A stretch of DNA of 34,837 nucleotides from Pseudomonadota bacterium. GTDB lineage: Bacteria > Pseudomonadota > Gammaproteobacteria > Xanthomonadales > Rhodanobacteraceae. Below are positions 1 to 8,212 of this stretch, in pieces. Numbering within the stretch: position 1 is the first letter of the stretch; the number at the start of each line of letters is the position of its first letter. The notes below the pieces were generated by a model that was not told the origin of the DNA, did no database searches, and was given only the letters and a program-made list of their open reading frames with translations. The DNA lies in contig JAJYQO010000016.1 in the NCBI GenBank assembly GCA_021794575.1, positions 44,195 through 79,031 on the forward strand, in the 5' to 3' direction. Both the position numbers and the translations under genes were made by a program.

Positions 1-46
1 ACCGGGTGAGCACACCGCGGCAGGATGCCCGGTTGTGCGGATAGAT

Positions 47-1870
47 TCAGAGATTCCAGCTCAACGTCACCCAGCCCGAACGGCCCGGCATGGTATAGCC
101 ATAGGCCAGGCTGTAGTTGCGGTCGGCCAGGTTCTCCAGGAACACGCGCAGCGCCAAGTCGCGATCGAGCCTGCAGTCGAAGTGCGCGTTGATCAGGCTG
201 TAACCGCCGAGACGCACGCCGCCGTAATCGACGCTGCTGCTTGCGGCGTACAGTTCCAGTCCGGCGCTGAAGCGTGAGCCGAAGCTGCGATCCAGGCTGA
301 GATCGCCCTTGCGCAGCGGCCGGCGCAGCAGGCGCGCGCCGGTCACGGCATCGCGGGCATCGTCGAAGCTGCCGCTGAAGCGTGTGGTCCAGGGGCCGGC
401 GGCCCAGGTGCTGGTCAGTTCGAGGCCTTCCATCTTGGCGCGGCCGATATTGATGGCCTGGTAGGTGCTGCCGCCGGCGAAGCTGATCAGATTGCTGACG
501 CGCGTGCGGTAAGCGGCCAGCTTCATGTGCACGCCGGCCAGCGGGTGCAGCAGCAGGTCCACTTCGCTGCTGTGCGAGCGCTCCGGACGCAGGTCGGGAT
601 TGCCGGCGTAGTAGCCGAAGTAGCCGGGCGAGAACTGTTCGCTGAGGCTGGGACTGCGGAAGCCCTGGCCGAAGCTGGCCTCCACGCGCGCCCAGTCGTT
701 GAGCGTGTAGCCGGCGGCGGCCGAGCCGGTGGTGGCGCCGCCGAACACGCTGTTGTGGTCGTGGCGCGCGGCCAATTGCCAGTTCCAGCGTCCGGTCTGG
801 CCGTACCAGCCGGCGTAGGCGCCGAGGTTGTCGCGGCTCTGCGCGTAGACGTCGGTGTTGCTACCGGTGTCGCGGCTGATGCCGCGCTCGTGCATCCAGT
901 CCACGCCGCCCAACAACTGCTGGCCGGATGCGAAGGTCCAGGCCAACTGGTAGCTGGCCTGCTGGCGCCGGCTCAGCATCAGGCTGGCGTAGGCGGGCGT
1001 GTTCAGATCCTCGCGATCGTAGCCAAGGCTGGCATGCTGGGCGAGGTTCGCACCCAACGCGCCATCCAGGTTCACGCCTGCGGACTGTTCGATGACGCGC
1101 GAGGAGCCTTGATTGAAGTCCACCCTGGCGTCCGAGCGCAGCACGCTGCCGGAAACGGTTTGCGTGCCCAGGCGCCAGGCGCCCTGCGCAGCCAGATTCT
1201 GGTTGCTGTAGCCGTCCGGCTGCGGGTTGTAGGCGAAGTTCTGCGCGTTGGTCGCGGGGAACCCGGCCAGGTGCCGCGCGCCGACGATGACGCTGGCGCC
1301 GCCCCGCGCATCCCACTGCCCGTAGCCGGCGCTGCCGGCGTAGTCGCCGTGGCTGCCCGCGCGCGCGGCTAGGTGCGGGCCGTCGAGCTTGCGGGTGAAG
1401 ATCTGGATTACGCCGCCGATGGCGTCCGATCCCCACTGCGCGGCGCGCGGGCCACGTACGATCTCGATGCGCTGGACGGCATCCAGCGGCAACTGCTCCC
1501 AGGCGAAGGCGCCGGTGTTGGCCGAGGCCACGCGCACGCCATCCACCAGCACCAGCACCTGGTTGGAATTGGTGCCGCGGATGAACACCGAGGTCTGCTG
1601 GCCCGGACCGCCGGTGCGCGCCACGTCGATGCCGGCCTCGCGGCGCAGCAGGTCGATCAGATCCGGCGCGCCGCTGGCGCTGATCTGCGCGCGGGTGATC
1701 ACGCTGACATCGGCCAGGCTGGCATCCACCGTCTGCGCCATGCGCGCGGCGGTGATGACCACCTCGGGCAGGCGCCGGGCGCTGGCGGCGTCGGCCGGTG
1801 TTGCGGCCTGAGCGAGGCAGGGGAATAGCGCCAGCGCCAGGCTGGCGGCGAGCAGGGTCTTGCTGGTCAT
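47..1870 (-). CDS. btuB: TonB-dependent vitamin B12 (cobalamin) outer-membrane receptor, BtuB family
   Basis: This 607-residue protein is a TonB-dependent outer-membrane barrel that should import cobalamin using energy from TonB-ExbBD. Residues 1-22 are a signal peptide ending in an AQA cleavage site. A TonB-box-like stretch (LPEVVITAA, residues 34-42) follows, then a plug domain with the hallmarks SVFIRGT, VLVLVDGVR and IEIVRGPRAAQWGSDAIGGVI (about 94-157). The rest is the barrel. The protein ends in W-N-L instead of the usual terminal Phe, which is mildly unusual for a barrel C-terminus. GGAG lies 8 nt before the ATG. The cobalamin riboswitch upstream on the same strand makes B12 the likely substrate and predicts repression by intracellular cobalamin. 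Family and topology are clear from the sequence; the exact ligand rests on the riboswitch and family resemblance. The 46 bases between its stop and the window edge show nothing recognisable. Confidence 0.93.
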   Translation of the reverse strand: MTSKTLLAASLALALFPCLAQAATPADAASARRLPEVVITAARMAQTVDASLADVSVITRAQISASGAPDLIDLLRREAGIDVARTGGPGQQTSVFIRGTNSNQVLVLVDGVRVASANTGAFAWEQLPLDAVQRIEIVRGPRAAQWGSDAIGGVIQIFTRKLDGPHLAARAGSHGDYAGSAGYGQWDARGGASVIVGARHLAGFPATNAQNFAYNPQPDGYSNQNLAAQGAWRLGTQTVSGSVLRSDARVDFNQGSSRVIEQSAGVNLDGALGANLAQHASLGYDREDLNTPAYASLMLSRRQQASYQLAWTFASGQQLLGGVDWMHERGISRDTGSNTDVYAQSRDNLGAYAGWYGQTGRWNWQLAARHDHNSVFGGATTGSAAAGYTLNDWARVEASFGQGFRSPSLSEQFSPGYFGYYAGNPDLRPERSHSSEVDLLLHPLAGVHMKLAAYRTRVSNLISFAGGSTYQAINIGRAKMEGLELTSTWAAGPWTTRFSGSFDDARDAVTGARLLRRPLRKGDLSLDRSFGSRFSAGLELYAASSSVDYGGVRLGGYSLINAHFDCRLDRDLALRVFLENLADRNYSLAYGYTMPGRSGWVTLSWNL

Positions 1871-1922
1871 GGTCTAGGCTCCGGACGCTCACCCGCGGTG
1901 CAGGCGGGACGGTCGGAGGCAC

Positions 1923-1953
1923 GCGGGCGCGGCGGCACGCGGCCGCCGCCCGC
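1923..1953 (-). promoter_or_regulatory. GC-rich hairpin between the cobalamin aptamer and btuB (candidate expression platform)
   Basis: Two stem blocks pair: 1923-1928 with 1948-1953 (GCGGGC/GCCCGC) and 1931-1936 with 1942-1947 (GGCGGC/GCCGCC). A 2-nt bulge (1929-1930) and a 5-nt loop (1937-1941) complete it. In btuB orientation no T-run follows, so it does not look like a standard intrinsic terminator. It lies about 50 nt before the btuB start and could be part of the expression platform or simply structured leader. The pairing is visible; the role is inference. Confidence 0.4.
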
Positions 1954-2003
1954 CGCGACGCCTGGATACACGCCGCGCGTGGATGATGTCCGCGCGTCGC
2001 GTC

Positions 2004-2190
2004 GAGGCCGGTCTCCGGACTGACAGGCTGCGGATGGTGCCGCGGCGCCGGCCGCCTTCCCGCGCTCGCGCGCAGTGGCATATCGACCGGCGTGGACCTG
2101 CTTACCGTTGCGGGGGCAGCGCCGGCTTCGCACCGGCTTCCCGTTTCACCCCGCGCGCGCTGCATGGCGCGCGGGACACCTCGCGGCGGG
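2004..2190 (-). promoter_or_regulatory. Cobalamin riboswitch (AdoCbl-type) in the btuB leader
   Basis: Read on the minus strand, this leader carries the conserved cobalamin aptamer core: GAAGCCGGTGCGAAGCCGGC, then GCTGCCCCCGCAACGGTAA, then the B12 box GCCACTG (complement of 2073-2079). It ends with the conserved 3' segment CAGCCTGTCAGTCCGGAGAC (complement of about 2012-2031). Known members of this class bind adenosyl- or related cobalamins and shut off the downstream gene. About 130 nt separate the aptamer from the btuB start and hold a very stable GC hairpin. I see no U-tract, so control may act on translation. The 5' boundary is approximate. Confidence 0.95.
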
Positions 2191-2243
2191 CAGTGTACGG
2201 GCGCGTGGCTGTTTTGTCAGCCCGGCATGCGGCGCCGCAGGAT

Positions 2244-2417
2244 TCAAGCGTCGTCCTCGCGGCAGGCACCGGCCTGTCCGCCGCGCTCGTGCAGGTGGAT
2301 GGGCCGGCAGCACACCGCGCAGTCGATCACCTGCGTGTCCGCCTCATCGTGTTCGAGCGGCGCCTCGAAACGCTCGCCGCAGTAAGGGCAGCGCAGCGTT
2401 TGCCAGGACGCGCTCAT
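2244..2417 (-). CDS. Small CPXCG-motif cysteine-rich protein (57 aa), zinc-ribbon-like
   Basis: This 57-residue frame reads [17 protein letters not shown] at its start and ends in ACREDDA. It carries a CPYCG motif (Cys10, Cys13) and a second CxxC pair (Cys33, Cys36, followed by Cys37), with His41 and His43 nearby. That is the pattern of the CPXCG-motif cysteine-rich protein family, which is widespread in gammaproteobacteria and has no established function. The spacing suggests a single bound zinc ion (inference). The ATG overlaps the hemW stop as ATGA and has no Shine-Dalgarno of its own, so it is probably translated by coupling to hemW as the last gene of the rph-rdgB-hemW operon. About 50 nt separate its stop from the 5' edge of the btuB riboswitch, which is transcribed in the same direction. 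Confidence 0.85.
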   Translation of the reverse strand: MSASWQTLRCPYCGERFEAPLEHDEADTQVIDCAVCCRPIHLHERGGQAGACREDDA

Positions 2418-3574
2418 GGCATGAAGCGCAGAAGCAGGTCGTTGAGGTAGCGCGAGCCCTGCGCTGTCGGGCGCAGCATCGCCGGGTCGCTCGCGAGCAG
2501 GCCGTCCGCGCGCGCGCGCGCCAGCGGCGCGGCAGCGGCGTCCGGCGGCAACCCGGTGCGCGCGGCGAAGCAGACGGCCGGCACGCCGTCAATCAGCCGC
2601 AGCGCGTTGAGCATGAACTCGAACGGCAGCTCGGCGGCCGCGATCGGACCGCTGGATTCCAGTCGTGACGGCGTGGCGGCGTGCTGCATGTACAGCGCGG
2701 GATTCTTGCGCTTGGCGCGGCGCTGGATACGGCCATCGGGGAAACTCAGCTTGCCGTGCGCGCCGGCGCCGATGCCCAGATAATCGCCGAAGGTCCAGTA
2801 GATCAGGTTGTGGCGCGCGCGCCGGCCGGGCCGCGCGTAGGCCGAGATCTCGTACTGCACGTAGCCGGCCCGCGCCAGATGCGACTGGCAGGCCTCCTGC
2901 ATGGCCCAGGCGGCATCCGCATCGGGCAGCGCGGGTGGCGGCGTACGCGCGAACGGCGTGCCCGGTTCCAGCGTCAGCTGATAGTGCGAGACATGTTCCG
3001 GCGCCAGCGCCAGTGCGGCTTCGATGTCGGCCTGCGCGCCGTCCACATCCTGGCCGGGCAGGGCGTACATCAGATCGAGGTTGATGTTGTCGAAGCCAGC
3101 CGCGCGCGCCTCGGCGAAAGCGGCCAGCGTGTCGGCGCTGCGGTGGATGCGCCCCAGCGCCGCCAGCCGCGTGTCGTCGAAGGACTGCGCGCCCAGCGAC
3201 AGCCGATTGATGTCGGCGGCGCGCAACGCCGCGAAGTTGCCGCGCTCGACTGCGCCGGGGTTGGCCTCCAGTGTGATCTCGGCGTCCGTCGCCAGCGCCA
3301 GGCGTACGCGGATGCCGTCCAGCAGGCGCGCGATCTGCCCGGGTGCGAACAGGCTGGGTGTACCACCGCCGAAGAAGACGGTTTCCACGCTGCGTCCGCG
3401 CAGCGCGTCGCCGCACTCGTCCAGGTCCGCGTCCAGATCGGCCAGCAGCGCATCCACATATGTGGCGAATGGCGGCGTGCCGCGTGGTGCGTGGCTGTTG
3501 AAATCGCAGTACGGACACTTGTGCACGCACCAGGGCAGGTGCACGTACAGCCCCAGCGGAATGGCGCGGTTCAC
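2414..3574 (-). CDS. hemW: HemW, radical-SAM heme chaperone (HemN-like)
   Basis: HemW (formerly called an oxygen-independent coproporphyrinogen oxidase homologue) binds heme and is thought to deliver it to membrane respiratory proteins. The radical-SAM cluster motif CVHKCPYC (CxxxCxxC) sits at residues 16-23 of the GTG-started protein and is followed by DFNSHA. GGGTPS (about 69-74) is the SAM-binding glycine motif, and a HemN C-terminal domain follows. I chose GTG 3574 because it overlaps the rdgB stop as GTGA and gives 386 residues, close to family size; an in-frame ATG at 3595 would add seven residues. Neither start has a clear Shine-Dalgarno. The CDFNS signature favours HemW over true HemN. 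It is the third gene of the rph operon and is coupled to rdgB and to the small CPXCG gene. Confidence 0.94.
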   Translation of the reverse strand: MNRAIPLGLYVHLPWCVHKCPYCDFNSHAPRGTPPFATYVDALLADLDADLDECGDALRGRSVETVFFGGGTPSLFAPGQIARLLDGIRVRLALATDAEITLEANPGAVERGNFAALRAADINRLSLGAQSFDDTRLAALGRIHRSADTLAAFAEARAAGFDNINLDLMYALPGQDVDGAQADIEAALALAPEHVSHYQLTLEPGTPFARTPPPALPDADAAWAMQEACQSHLARAGYVQYEISAYARPGRRARHNLIYWTFGDYLGIGAGAHGKLSFPDGRIQRRAKRKNPALYMQHAATPSRLESSGPIAAAELPFEFMLNALRLIDGVPAVCFAARTGLPPDAAAAPLARARADGLLASDPAMLRPTAQGSRYLNDLLLRFMP

Positions 3575-4170
3575 GGCGCTGCGCGCGCCGGCCATTGCGC
3601 GCGCAGCGCGGCCAAAGCGCGCGCACGGTGGCTGATGCGGTTCTTGACGACGGCGTCGAGTTCGGCCGCCGAGCAGCCGTGCGCGAGGTCGAGGAACACC
3701 GGGTCGTAGCCGAAGCCGCCGCTGCCGCGCGGCACCTCCAGGATGCTGCCGGTCCAGCGGCCTTCCGCCAGCAGCGGCAGCGGATCGTCGGCGCGGCGCA
3801 GCAGCGCCAGCACGCATACGAATTGCGCCCCGCGGCCCGCGGCAGGCACGTCGCGCAGCGCATCGAGCAGGCGCGCGATGTTGGCGGCGCTGTCGCCGTG
3901 GCGGCCGGCGTAGCGCGCCGAATGGACGCCCGGCGCGCCGCCCAGCGCCTCCACGCACAGGCCGGAGTCGTCGGCCAGTGCCGGCAGGCCGCTGACGCGC
4001 GCGGCGTGGCGCGCCTTCAGCAGCGCGTTTTCGACGAAGCCGAGCCCGGTCTCCTCTGCATCGGCGATGCCGAGGTCGGATTGCGCGATCAGTTCGATGC
4101 CGGTGTCGGCCAGCAGCGCCGCGAATTCGGCGCGTTTGCCGGCGTTGCTGCTAGCCAGGACCACGCGCAT
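3571..4170 (-). CDS. rdgB: Non-canonical purine NTP pyrophosphatase (RdgB/HAM1 family, dITP/XTP)
   Basis: This enzyme hydrolyses ITP, dITP and XTP to the monophosphates and so keeps deaminated purines out of DNA and RNA. The 199-residue protein has the full set of family motifs: [10 protein letters not shown] near the N-terminus (7-16), the metal-site loop [18 protein letters not shown] (65-82), [10 protein letters not shown] (150-159) and SHRARAL (180-186). The length matches the family. It starts 8 nt after the rph stop and its own stop overlaps the hemW GTG, giving the common rph-rdgB-hemW operon. No abnormality was seen. Confidence 0.97.
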   Translation of the reverse strand: MRVVLASSNAGKRAEFAALLADTGIELIAQSDLGIADAEETGLGFVENALLKARHAARVSGLPALADDSGLCVEALGGAPGVHSARYAGRHGDSAANIARLLDALRDVPAAGRGAQFVCVLALLRRADDPLPLLAEGRWTGSILEVPRGSGGFGYDPVFLDLAHGCSAAELDAVVKNRISHRARALAALRAQWPARAAP

Positions 4171-4178
4171 CGCCGGCC

Positions 4179-4922
4179 TCAGCGCTGCGGTAGAGCCTGC
4201 GCCAGCGCAGCGCGCTGCGCTGCGATCAGCTCGCCGATGCCCTTGCCGGCCAGATCCAGCAGTGCGTCCAGATCACTGCGGCGGAAAGCATGGCCCTCGG
4301 CGGTGCCCTGAATCTCGATGATGCCGCCGGCGTCGTTCATCACCACGTTCATGTCGGTATCGCAGGCGCTGTCCTCGGCATAGTCCAGGTCCAGCACCGG
4401 CGTGCCGTGCCACAGCCCCACCGACACCGCCGCCACCGCACCGTGCAGCGGATTGCGCTTCAGCGCGCCGCGCGCCAGCAGCGTGGCGATGGCGTCACTC
4501 AGCGCCACGTAGGCACCGGTGATGGCCGCGCAGCGCGTGCCGCCGTCGGCCTGCAGCACGTCGCAGTCCAGCGTGACTACGCGCTCGCCCAGCGCCGCGC
4601 GATCGACGCAGGCGCGCAGGCTGCGACCGATCAGACGCTGGATTTCCTGGGTGCGTCCACCCTGCTGGCCGCGCGCGGCCTCGCGCTGCGTGCGTTCGTG
4701 CGTGGCGCGCGGCAGCATGCCGTATTCGGCGGTGATCCAGCCCTCGCCCTTGCCGCGCAGCCAGGCCGGGATGCGCTCCTCGATGCTGGCCGTGCACAGC
4801 ACACGCGTATCGCCCATGCTCAGCAGTACCGCACCTTCGGCGTGGCGCGTGTAGCCGCGTTCGACGCGCAACGTGCGCAGGGCATCGGCGGCGCGACCGT
4901 CGGGGCGGGTAGTCGAGTTCAT
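4179..4922 (-). CDS. rph: Ribonuclease PH
   Basis: RNase PH is the phosphorolytic 3'-5' exoribonuclease that trims tRNA 3' ends. The 247-residue protein is full length, so it is not the frameshifted form known from E. coli K-12. It shows the N-terminal RPDGR motif (6-10), the [21 protein letters not shown] block (61-81), the phosphate-site region [20 protein letters not shown] (119-138) and the acidic active-site segment [16 protein letters not shown] (177-192). It is the first gene of the rph-rdgB-hemW operon and is divergent from yicC. No good Shine-Dalgarno precedes the ATG. A perfect inverted repeat lies 17-36 nt upstream of it. Confidence 0.97.
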   Translation of the reverse strand: MNSTTRPDGRAADALRTLRVERGYTRHAEGAVLLSMGDTRVLCTASIEERIPAWLRGKGEGWITAEYGMLPRATHERTQREAARGQQGGRTQEIQRLIGRSLRACVDRAALGERVVTLDCDVLQADGGTRCAAITGAYVALSDAIATLLARGALKRNPLHGAVAAVSVGLWHGTPVLDLDYAEDSACDTDMNVVMNDAGGIIEIQGTAEGHAFRRSDLDALLDLAGKGIGELIAAQRAALAQALPQR

Positions 4923-4938
4923 CGGTGCTGGTTTGGTC

Positions 4939-4958
4939 AGCGCTGACGGATCAGCGCT
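4939..4958. repeat. Perfect 8-bp inverted repeat between divergent rph and yicC
   Basis: AGCGCTGA (4939-4946) and TCAGCGCT (4951-4958) are perfect reverse complements around a 4-nt centre, CGGA. Each arm also contains the self-complementary AGCGCT. The element sits 17 nt upstream of the rph ATG and overlaps the candidate yicC -35 by one base. It could be an operator for the divergent pair or a hairpin in the rph leader. No regulator is recognised for it. Confidence 0.5.
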
Positions 4959-4987
4959 TGGGGCTTCGGGGTCCGAGAGCTTACCAT
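4958..4987 (+). promoter_or_regulatory. Candidate sigma70-type promoter for yicC-gmk
   Basis: TTGGGG (4958-4963), an 18-nt spacer and TACCAT (4982-4987) resemble -35 and -10 boxes about 30 nt before the yicC ATG. The -35 is weak. The assignment is based on position and partial consensus only. Confidence 0.35.
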
Positions 4988-5016
4988 TGCGAGCTTTGGC
5001 GGCCGCCGGGACTCAC

Positions 5017-5877
5017 ATGATCCGCAGCATGACCGCGTATGCCCAGGTCGAGGGCGACACCGCGCTGGGGCGGGTCACCGTCGAACTGCGCAGCGTCAAT
5101 CACCGCTATCTGGAGATGACGTTGCGCCTGCCCGAGGAACTGCGCGCGCTGGAATCGGTGCTGCGCGAGCGCGTGACGCAGCAGGTGGCGCGCGGCAAGC
5201 TGGACTTGACGCTGCGCCTGCGCGCCGCCGCGCGCGGCGGTGAGCTGCGCTTGAACGAGCCCTACCTCAAGCAGCTCTCCGAGCTGTCGCGGCATCTGTC
5301 GGCAGGCTTTCCGGAGCTGGTGGTGGATTTTTCCGAGCTGCTGCGCATGCCCGGCGTGGTGGAGAGCGCCGAGCCCGACCAGGCGGCGCTGGGCAAGGCC
5401 GTGCTGGATCTGCTTGACCAAGGCCTCGATGCACAGTTGCAGGCGCGCCAGCGCGAGGGCGCGCGCCTCGCCCAGGCCATCGTCGAGCGGCTGGATGGCA
5501 TCGCCGCGCAGGTCTCCGCGGTGCGCGCGATGATGCCCGAACTGCGCATTCAGCAGCGCGGTCGCATCGATGCATTGCTGGCCGAACTGCGCACGGCCAG
5601 CGACCCGCAGCGCATCGAGAAGGAACTGGTGGCGCAACTGCTGCGCATGGACGTGGACGAGGAACTCGATCGCCTGGACGTCCACATCGCCGAGGTGCGG
5701 CGCGTACTGACGCTGGACGAACCGGTGGGGCGCCGCCTGGACTTCCTGCTGCAGGAGTTCAACCGCGAGGCCAACACGCTGGGCTCGAAATCCTGCGATC
5801 CGCGCACCAGCAACGCCAGCATCGAGCTGAAGGTGCTGATCGAGCAGGTGCGCGAACAGGTGCAGAACATTGAATAG
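5017..5877 (+). CDS. yicC: YicC family endoribonuclease
   Basis: YicC proteins are RNA-binding endoribonucleases. In E. coli YicC has been linked to sRNA (RyhB) turnover with PNPase, and older annotation calls it a stress-induced protein. Starting at ATG 5017 the protein has 286 residues, against 287 in E. coli. The N-terminus MIRSMTAYAQVEG followed by ELRSVNHRYLEM is the YicC_N signature. The C-terminal part, with RRLDFLLQEFNREANTLGSK and IELKVLIEQVREQVQNIE, is the DUF1732 domain. Longer in-frame extensions upstream were rejected because family members begin at this methionine. It is divergent from rph and followed after 42 nt by gmk, a common gammaproteobacterial arrangement. Confidence 0.95.
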   Translation: MIRSMTAYAQVEGDTALGRVTVELRSVNHRYLEMTLRLPEELRALESVLRERVTQQVARGKLDLTLRLRAAARGGELRLNEPYLKQLSELSRHLSAGFPELVVDFSELLRMPGVVESAEPDQAALGKAVLDLLDQGLDAQLQARQREGARLAQAIVERLDGIAAQVSAVRAMMPELRIQQRGRIDALLAELRTASDPQRIEKELVAQLLRMDVDEELDRLDVHIAEVRRVLTLDEPVGRRLDFLLQEFNREANTLGSKSCDPRTSNASIELKVLIEQVREQVQNIE

Positions 5878-5919
5878 GCGTGCGCCACGGCGGTGGTCGT
5901 GGCCGGCCGGAGGCGCGCC

Positions 5920-6537
5920 GTGAGCGGCGTGCTGTTGATCGTGGCCGCGCCCTCCGGCGCGGGCAAGTCCACGCTGGTCAACGCGCTGCTGGCCAGCGAG
6001 CCGGCGCTGCAGCTGTCGATTTCGCACACCACGCGCGCGCCGCGACCGGGCGAAGGCGAGGGCCGGCATTACCACTTCATCGACCGCGCCGAATACGACC
6101 GCATGGTTGCCGCCGCGGCCTTCCTGGAACACGCCGAGGTGTTCGGCAACGGCTACGGCACCGCCCGTGCGCCCATCGAACAGGCGCTGGCGGCCGGACG
6201 CGATGTGGTCCTGGAGATCGACTGGCAGGGCGCACGCCAGGTGCGCGCGTGCATGCCGGAGGCGGTGAGCGTATTCATCCTGCCGCCTTCGCGTGCCGAA
6301 CTGGAGCGCCGCCTGCGCGCGCGCGCCACCGACAGCGCGGAGGCCATCGCGCGCCGGCTGGCCGACTCGCGCGGGGAGATCGCCCACGCGCTGGAGTTCG
6401 ATTATTTGCTGGTCAACGACCGCTTCGGGCCGGCCCTGGACGACCTGCGCGCCGTCCTGCGCGCCGAGCGCCTGCGCCGTGCGCATGTGCGCGCGCTGCA
6501 CGCGGCGCTGCTGGACGAACTGCTGAGATCACCGTGA
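5920..6537 (+). CDS. gmk: Guanylate kinase
   Basis: Guanylate kinase phosphorylates GMP and dGMP to the diphosphates with ATP. The P-loop APSGAGKST lies at residues 10-18, and the GMP-binding segment SISHTTRAPRPGEGEG followed by HYHFI comes next, then the lid and LLVNDRF near the C-terminus. The start is GTG 5920 because GGAGG (5909-5913) lies 6 nt before it. It gives 205 residues, close to the 207 of E. coli; an earlier GTG at 5893 would add nine unneeded residues. In many relatives rpoZ follows gmk directly, but here the mla operon lies between them. A weak extra promoter for mlaF may lie in the 46-nt gap that follows, though none is convincing. Confidence 0.97.
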   Translation: MSGVLLIVAAPSGAGKSTLVNALLASEPALQLSISHTTRAPRPGEGEGRHYHFIDRAEYDRMVAAAAFLEHAEVFGNGYGTARAPIEQALAAGRDVVLEIDWQGARQVRACMPEAVSVFILPPSRAELERRLRARATDSAEAIARRLADSRGEIAHALEFDYLLVNDRFGPALDDLRAVLRAERLRRAHVRALHAALLDELLRSP

Positions 6538-6583
6538 ACGACGGCTTCGCATCCGCGTCTCCGTTCGGCTAACTTGAGCGCCC

Positions 6584-7426
6584 ATGTCCGCATCCGCCAC
6601 CGCCAACCGTGATCCCGCCGCCGACCCGCTGGTGCAGGTGCGCGGCCTGACCGCCGTGCTCAGCGGCAAGACCGTGTTCGACGCGCTGGACCTGGACATC
6701 GCACGCGGCAGCGTCACCGCCATCATGGGGCCCAGCGGCACCGGCAAGACCACCTTGCTCAAGCACATCACCGGGCAGATGCACGGCGCTGCCGGGCAGG
6801 TACTGGTGGACGGCCAGGATGTCGTGCGGCTGCCGCGCGAGGGCCTGTACCGCCTGCGCAAGCGTATCGGGTACCTGTTCCAGAACTCGGCGTTGCTGAC
6901 CGATTACGACGTGTTCGAGAACGTGGCGTTTCCGCTGCGCGCGCACGCGCGGCTGCCGGAGGATCTGATTCGCAACGTGGTGCTGACCAAGCTGCAGGCG
7001 GTGGGCTTGCGCGGCGCGGCGCGGCTGCTGCCCAGCGAACTGTCCGGCGGCATGGCGCGGCGCGTGGCTCTGGCGCGCGCGATAGTGTTCGACCCCATGC
7101 TGATCCTGTATGACGAGCCGTTCGTGGGGCTCGATCCGATCGCCCTGAATCAGGTGCTGAAGCTGATCCGCACACTCAACCAGGAGCTGGGCATCACCTC
7201 GGTGCTGGTGGCGCACGAGTTCGAGGCGGTGCGCGAGGCGGCCGATCACGTACATCTGATCGCGGGCGGTAAACGGGTGGCCAGCGGCGCGCCGGAGGAT
7301 CTGGTGCGCGCCGATTCGCCCTGGACGGCGCAATTTTTCGGTGGCGCGCTGGAAGGCCCGGTGCCGTTCCAGTACCCGGCGCCGCCGCTGGCTCGCGATT
7401 TCGGTTTCGTGGGGGCTACGGCGTGA
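6584..7426 (+). CDS. mlaF: MlaF, ATP-binding subunit of the Mla phospholipid transporter
   Basis: MlaF is the cytoplasmic ATPase of the MlaFEDB inner-membrane complex, which moves phospholipids between inner and outer membranes to keep outer-leaflet asymmetry. The 280-residue protein has Walker A GPSGTGKTT (49-57), the Q-loop region GYLFQ (96-100), the ABC signature LSGGMARR (153-160), Walker B LILYDEP (173-179) with the D-loop GLDP (182-185), and the switch His in VAHEF (His211). It is the first gene of a tightly packed mlaFEDCB operon, and its stop overlaps the mlaE GTG as GTGA. Confidence 0.96.
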   Translation: MSASATANRDPAADPLVQVRGLTAVLSGKTVFDALDLDIARGSVTAIMGPSGTGKTTLLKHITGQMHGAAGQVLVDGQDVVRLPREGLYRLRKRIGYLFQNSALLTDYDVFENVAFPLRAHARLPEDLIRNVVLTKLQAVGLRGAARLLPSELSGGMARRVALARAIVFDPMLILYDEPFVGLDPIALNQVLKLIRTLNQELGITSVLVAHEFEAVREAADHVHLIAGGKRVASGAPEDLVRADSPWTAQFFGGALEGPVPFQYPAPPLARDFGFVGATA

Positions 7427-8196
7427 AGCAGTTCGTGGCGCGCGTGTTCGATCCGCTGCTGGATGGTCTGGCCGATGTCGGCCGCACCGGCTGGTTTTTC
7501 ATCGGCCTGCTGCTGGCGCTGCCGCGCGGGCTCACCTATCCGCGCGAGCTGCTGCGGCAGATCTGGTTCGTCGGCGCCAAGAGCCTGATCATCATCATGA
7601 TCAGCGGCCTGTTCGTGGGTATGGTGCTGTCCCTGCAGCTCTACTACACGCTGTCGATCTTCGGCGGCACCTCGGCACTGGGCACGGTGATCGCGCTCTC
7701 GCTGTACCGCGAACTGGGGCCGGTGGTGACTGCGTTGCTGTTTGCAGGACGCGCCGGCACCGCGATCACCGCCGAGGTGGGTCTGATGCGTGCCACCGAC
7801 CAGCTGTCGGCGATGGAGATGATGGCCGTGGATCCGCTGGCCTTCGTGGCTTCGCCGCGCTTCCTGGCCGGACTGATCGCGATGCCGCTGCTGGTGGCGG
7901 TGTTCAACATGATGGGCTTGTTCGGCGGCCACTTGGTGGGCGTGACCTGGTTGGGCATCGACAACGGCACGTTCTGGTCGAACATGACCGGCAACGTCAG
8001 CGTGTGGAAAGACGTGATCAGCGGCGAGTGGAAGGCGCTGGCCTTCGGCGCGCTGGTCAGCCTGATCGCCGTCTATCAGGGCTACAGCGCGCCGCCCACC
8101 AGCGAGGGCGTGGCCAACGCCACCACGCGCACCGTCGTCTCCAGTTCCATCGCCATCCTGGCGCTGGATTTCGTTCTTACCGCCTTCCTGATGTGA
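7423..8196 (+). CDS. mlaE: MlaE, permease subunit of the Mla phospholipid transporter
   Basis: MlaE is the membrane permease of MlaFEDB. The 257-residue protein contains several hydrophobic segments and the conserved permease block ELGPVVTALLFAGRAGTAIT followed by AEVGLMRATDQLSAMEMM, which typifies the MlaE/YrbE family. The C-terminal part LIAVYQGYSAPPTSEGVANATTR is also conserved. The start is GTG 7423, overlapping the mlaF stop by 4 nt (GTGA), consistent with translational coupling. mlaD follows after 16 nt. Confidence 0.96.
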   Translation: MKQFVARVFDPLLDGLADVGRTGWFFIGLLLALPRGLTYPRELLRQIWFVGAKSLIIIMISGLFVGMVLSLQLYYTLSIFGGTSALGTVIALSLYRELGPVVTALLFAGRAGTAITAEVGLMRATDQLSAMEMMAVDPLAFVASPRFLAGLIAMPLLVAVFNMMGLFGGHLVGVTWLGIDNGTFWSNMTGNVSVWKDVISGEWKALAFGALVSLIAVYQGYSAPPTSEGVANATTRTVVSSSIAILALDFVLTAFLM

Positions 8197-8212
8197 ACAC
8201 CCGGATCACGCC

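Noticed and set aside
861-2165. A 434-codon minus-strand frame overlapping btuB and its riboswitch
   Set aside because: It runs in another frame through btuB and the aptamer, is Arg/Pro/Ala-rich, and has no recognisable fold.
4981-6501. A 506-codon frame antisense to yicC and gmk
   Set aside because: Its composition (Gln, His, Ala, Arg) is that expected of the reverse complement of GC-rich genes, and both sense genes are complete and well conserved.
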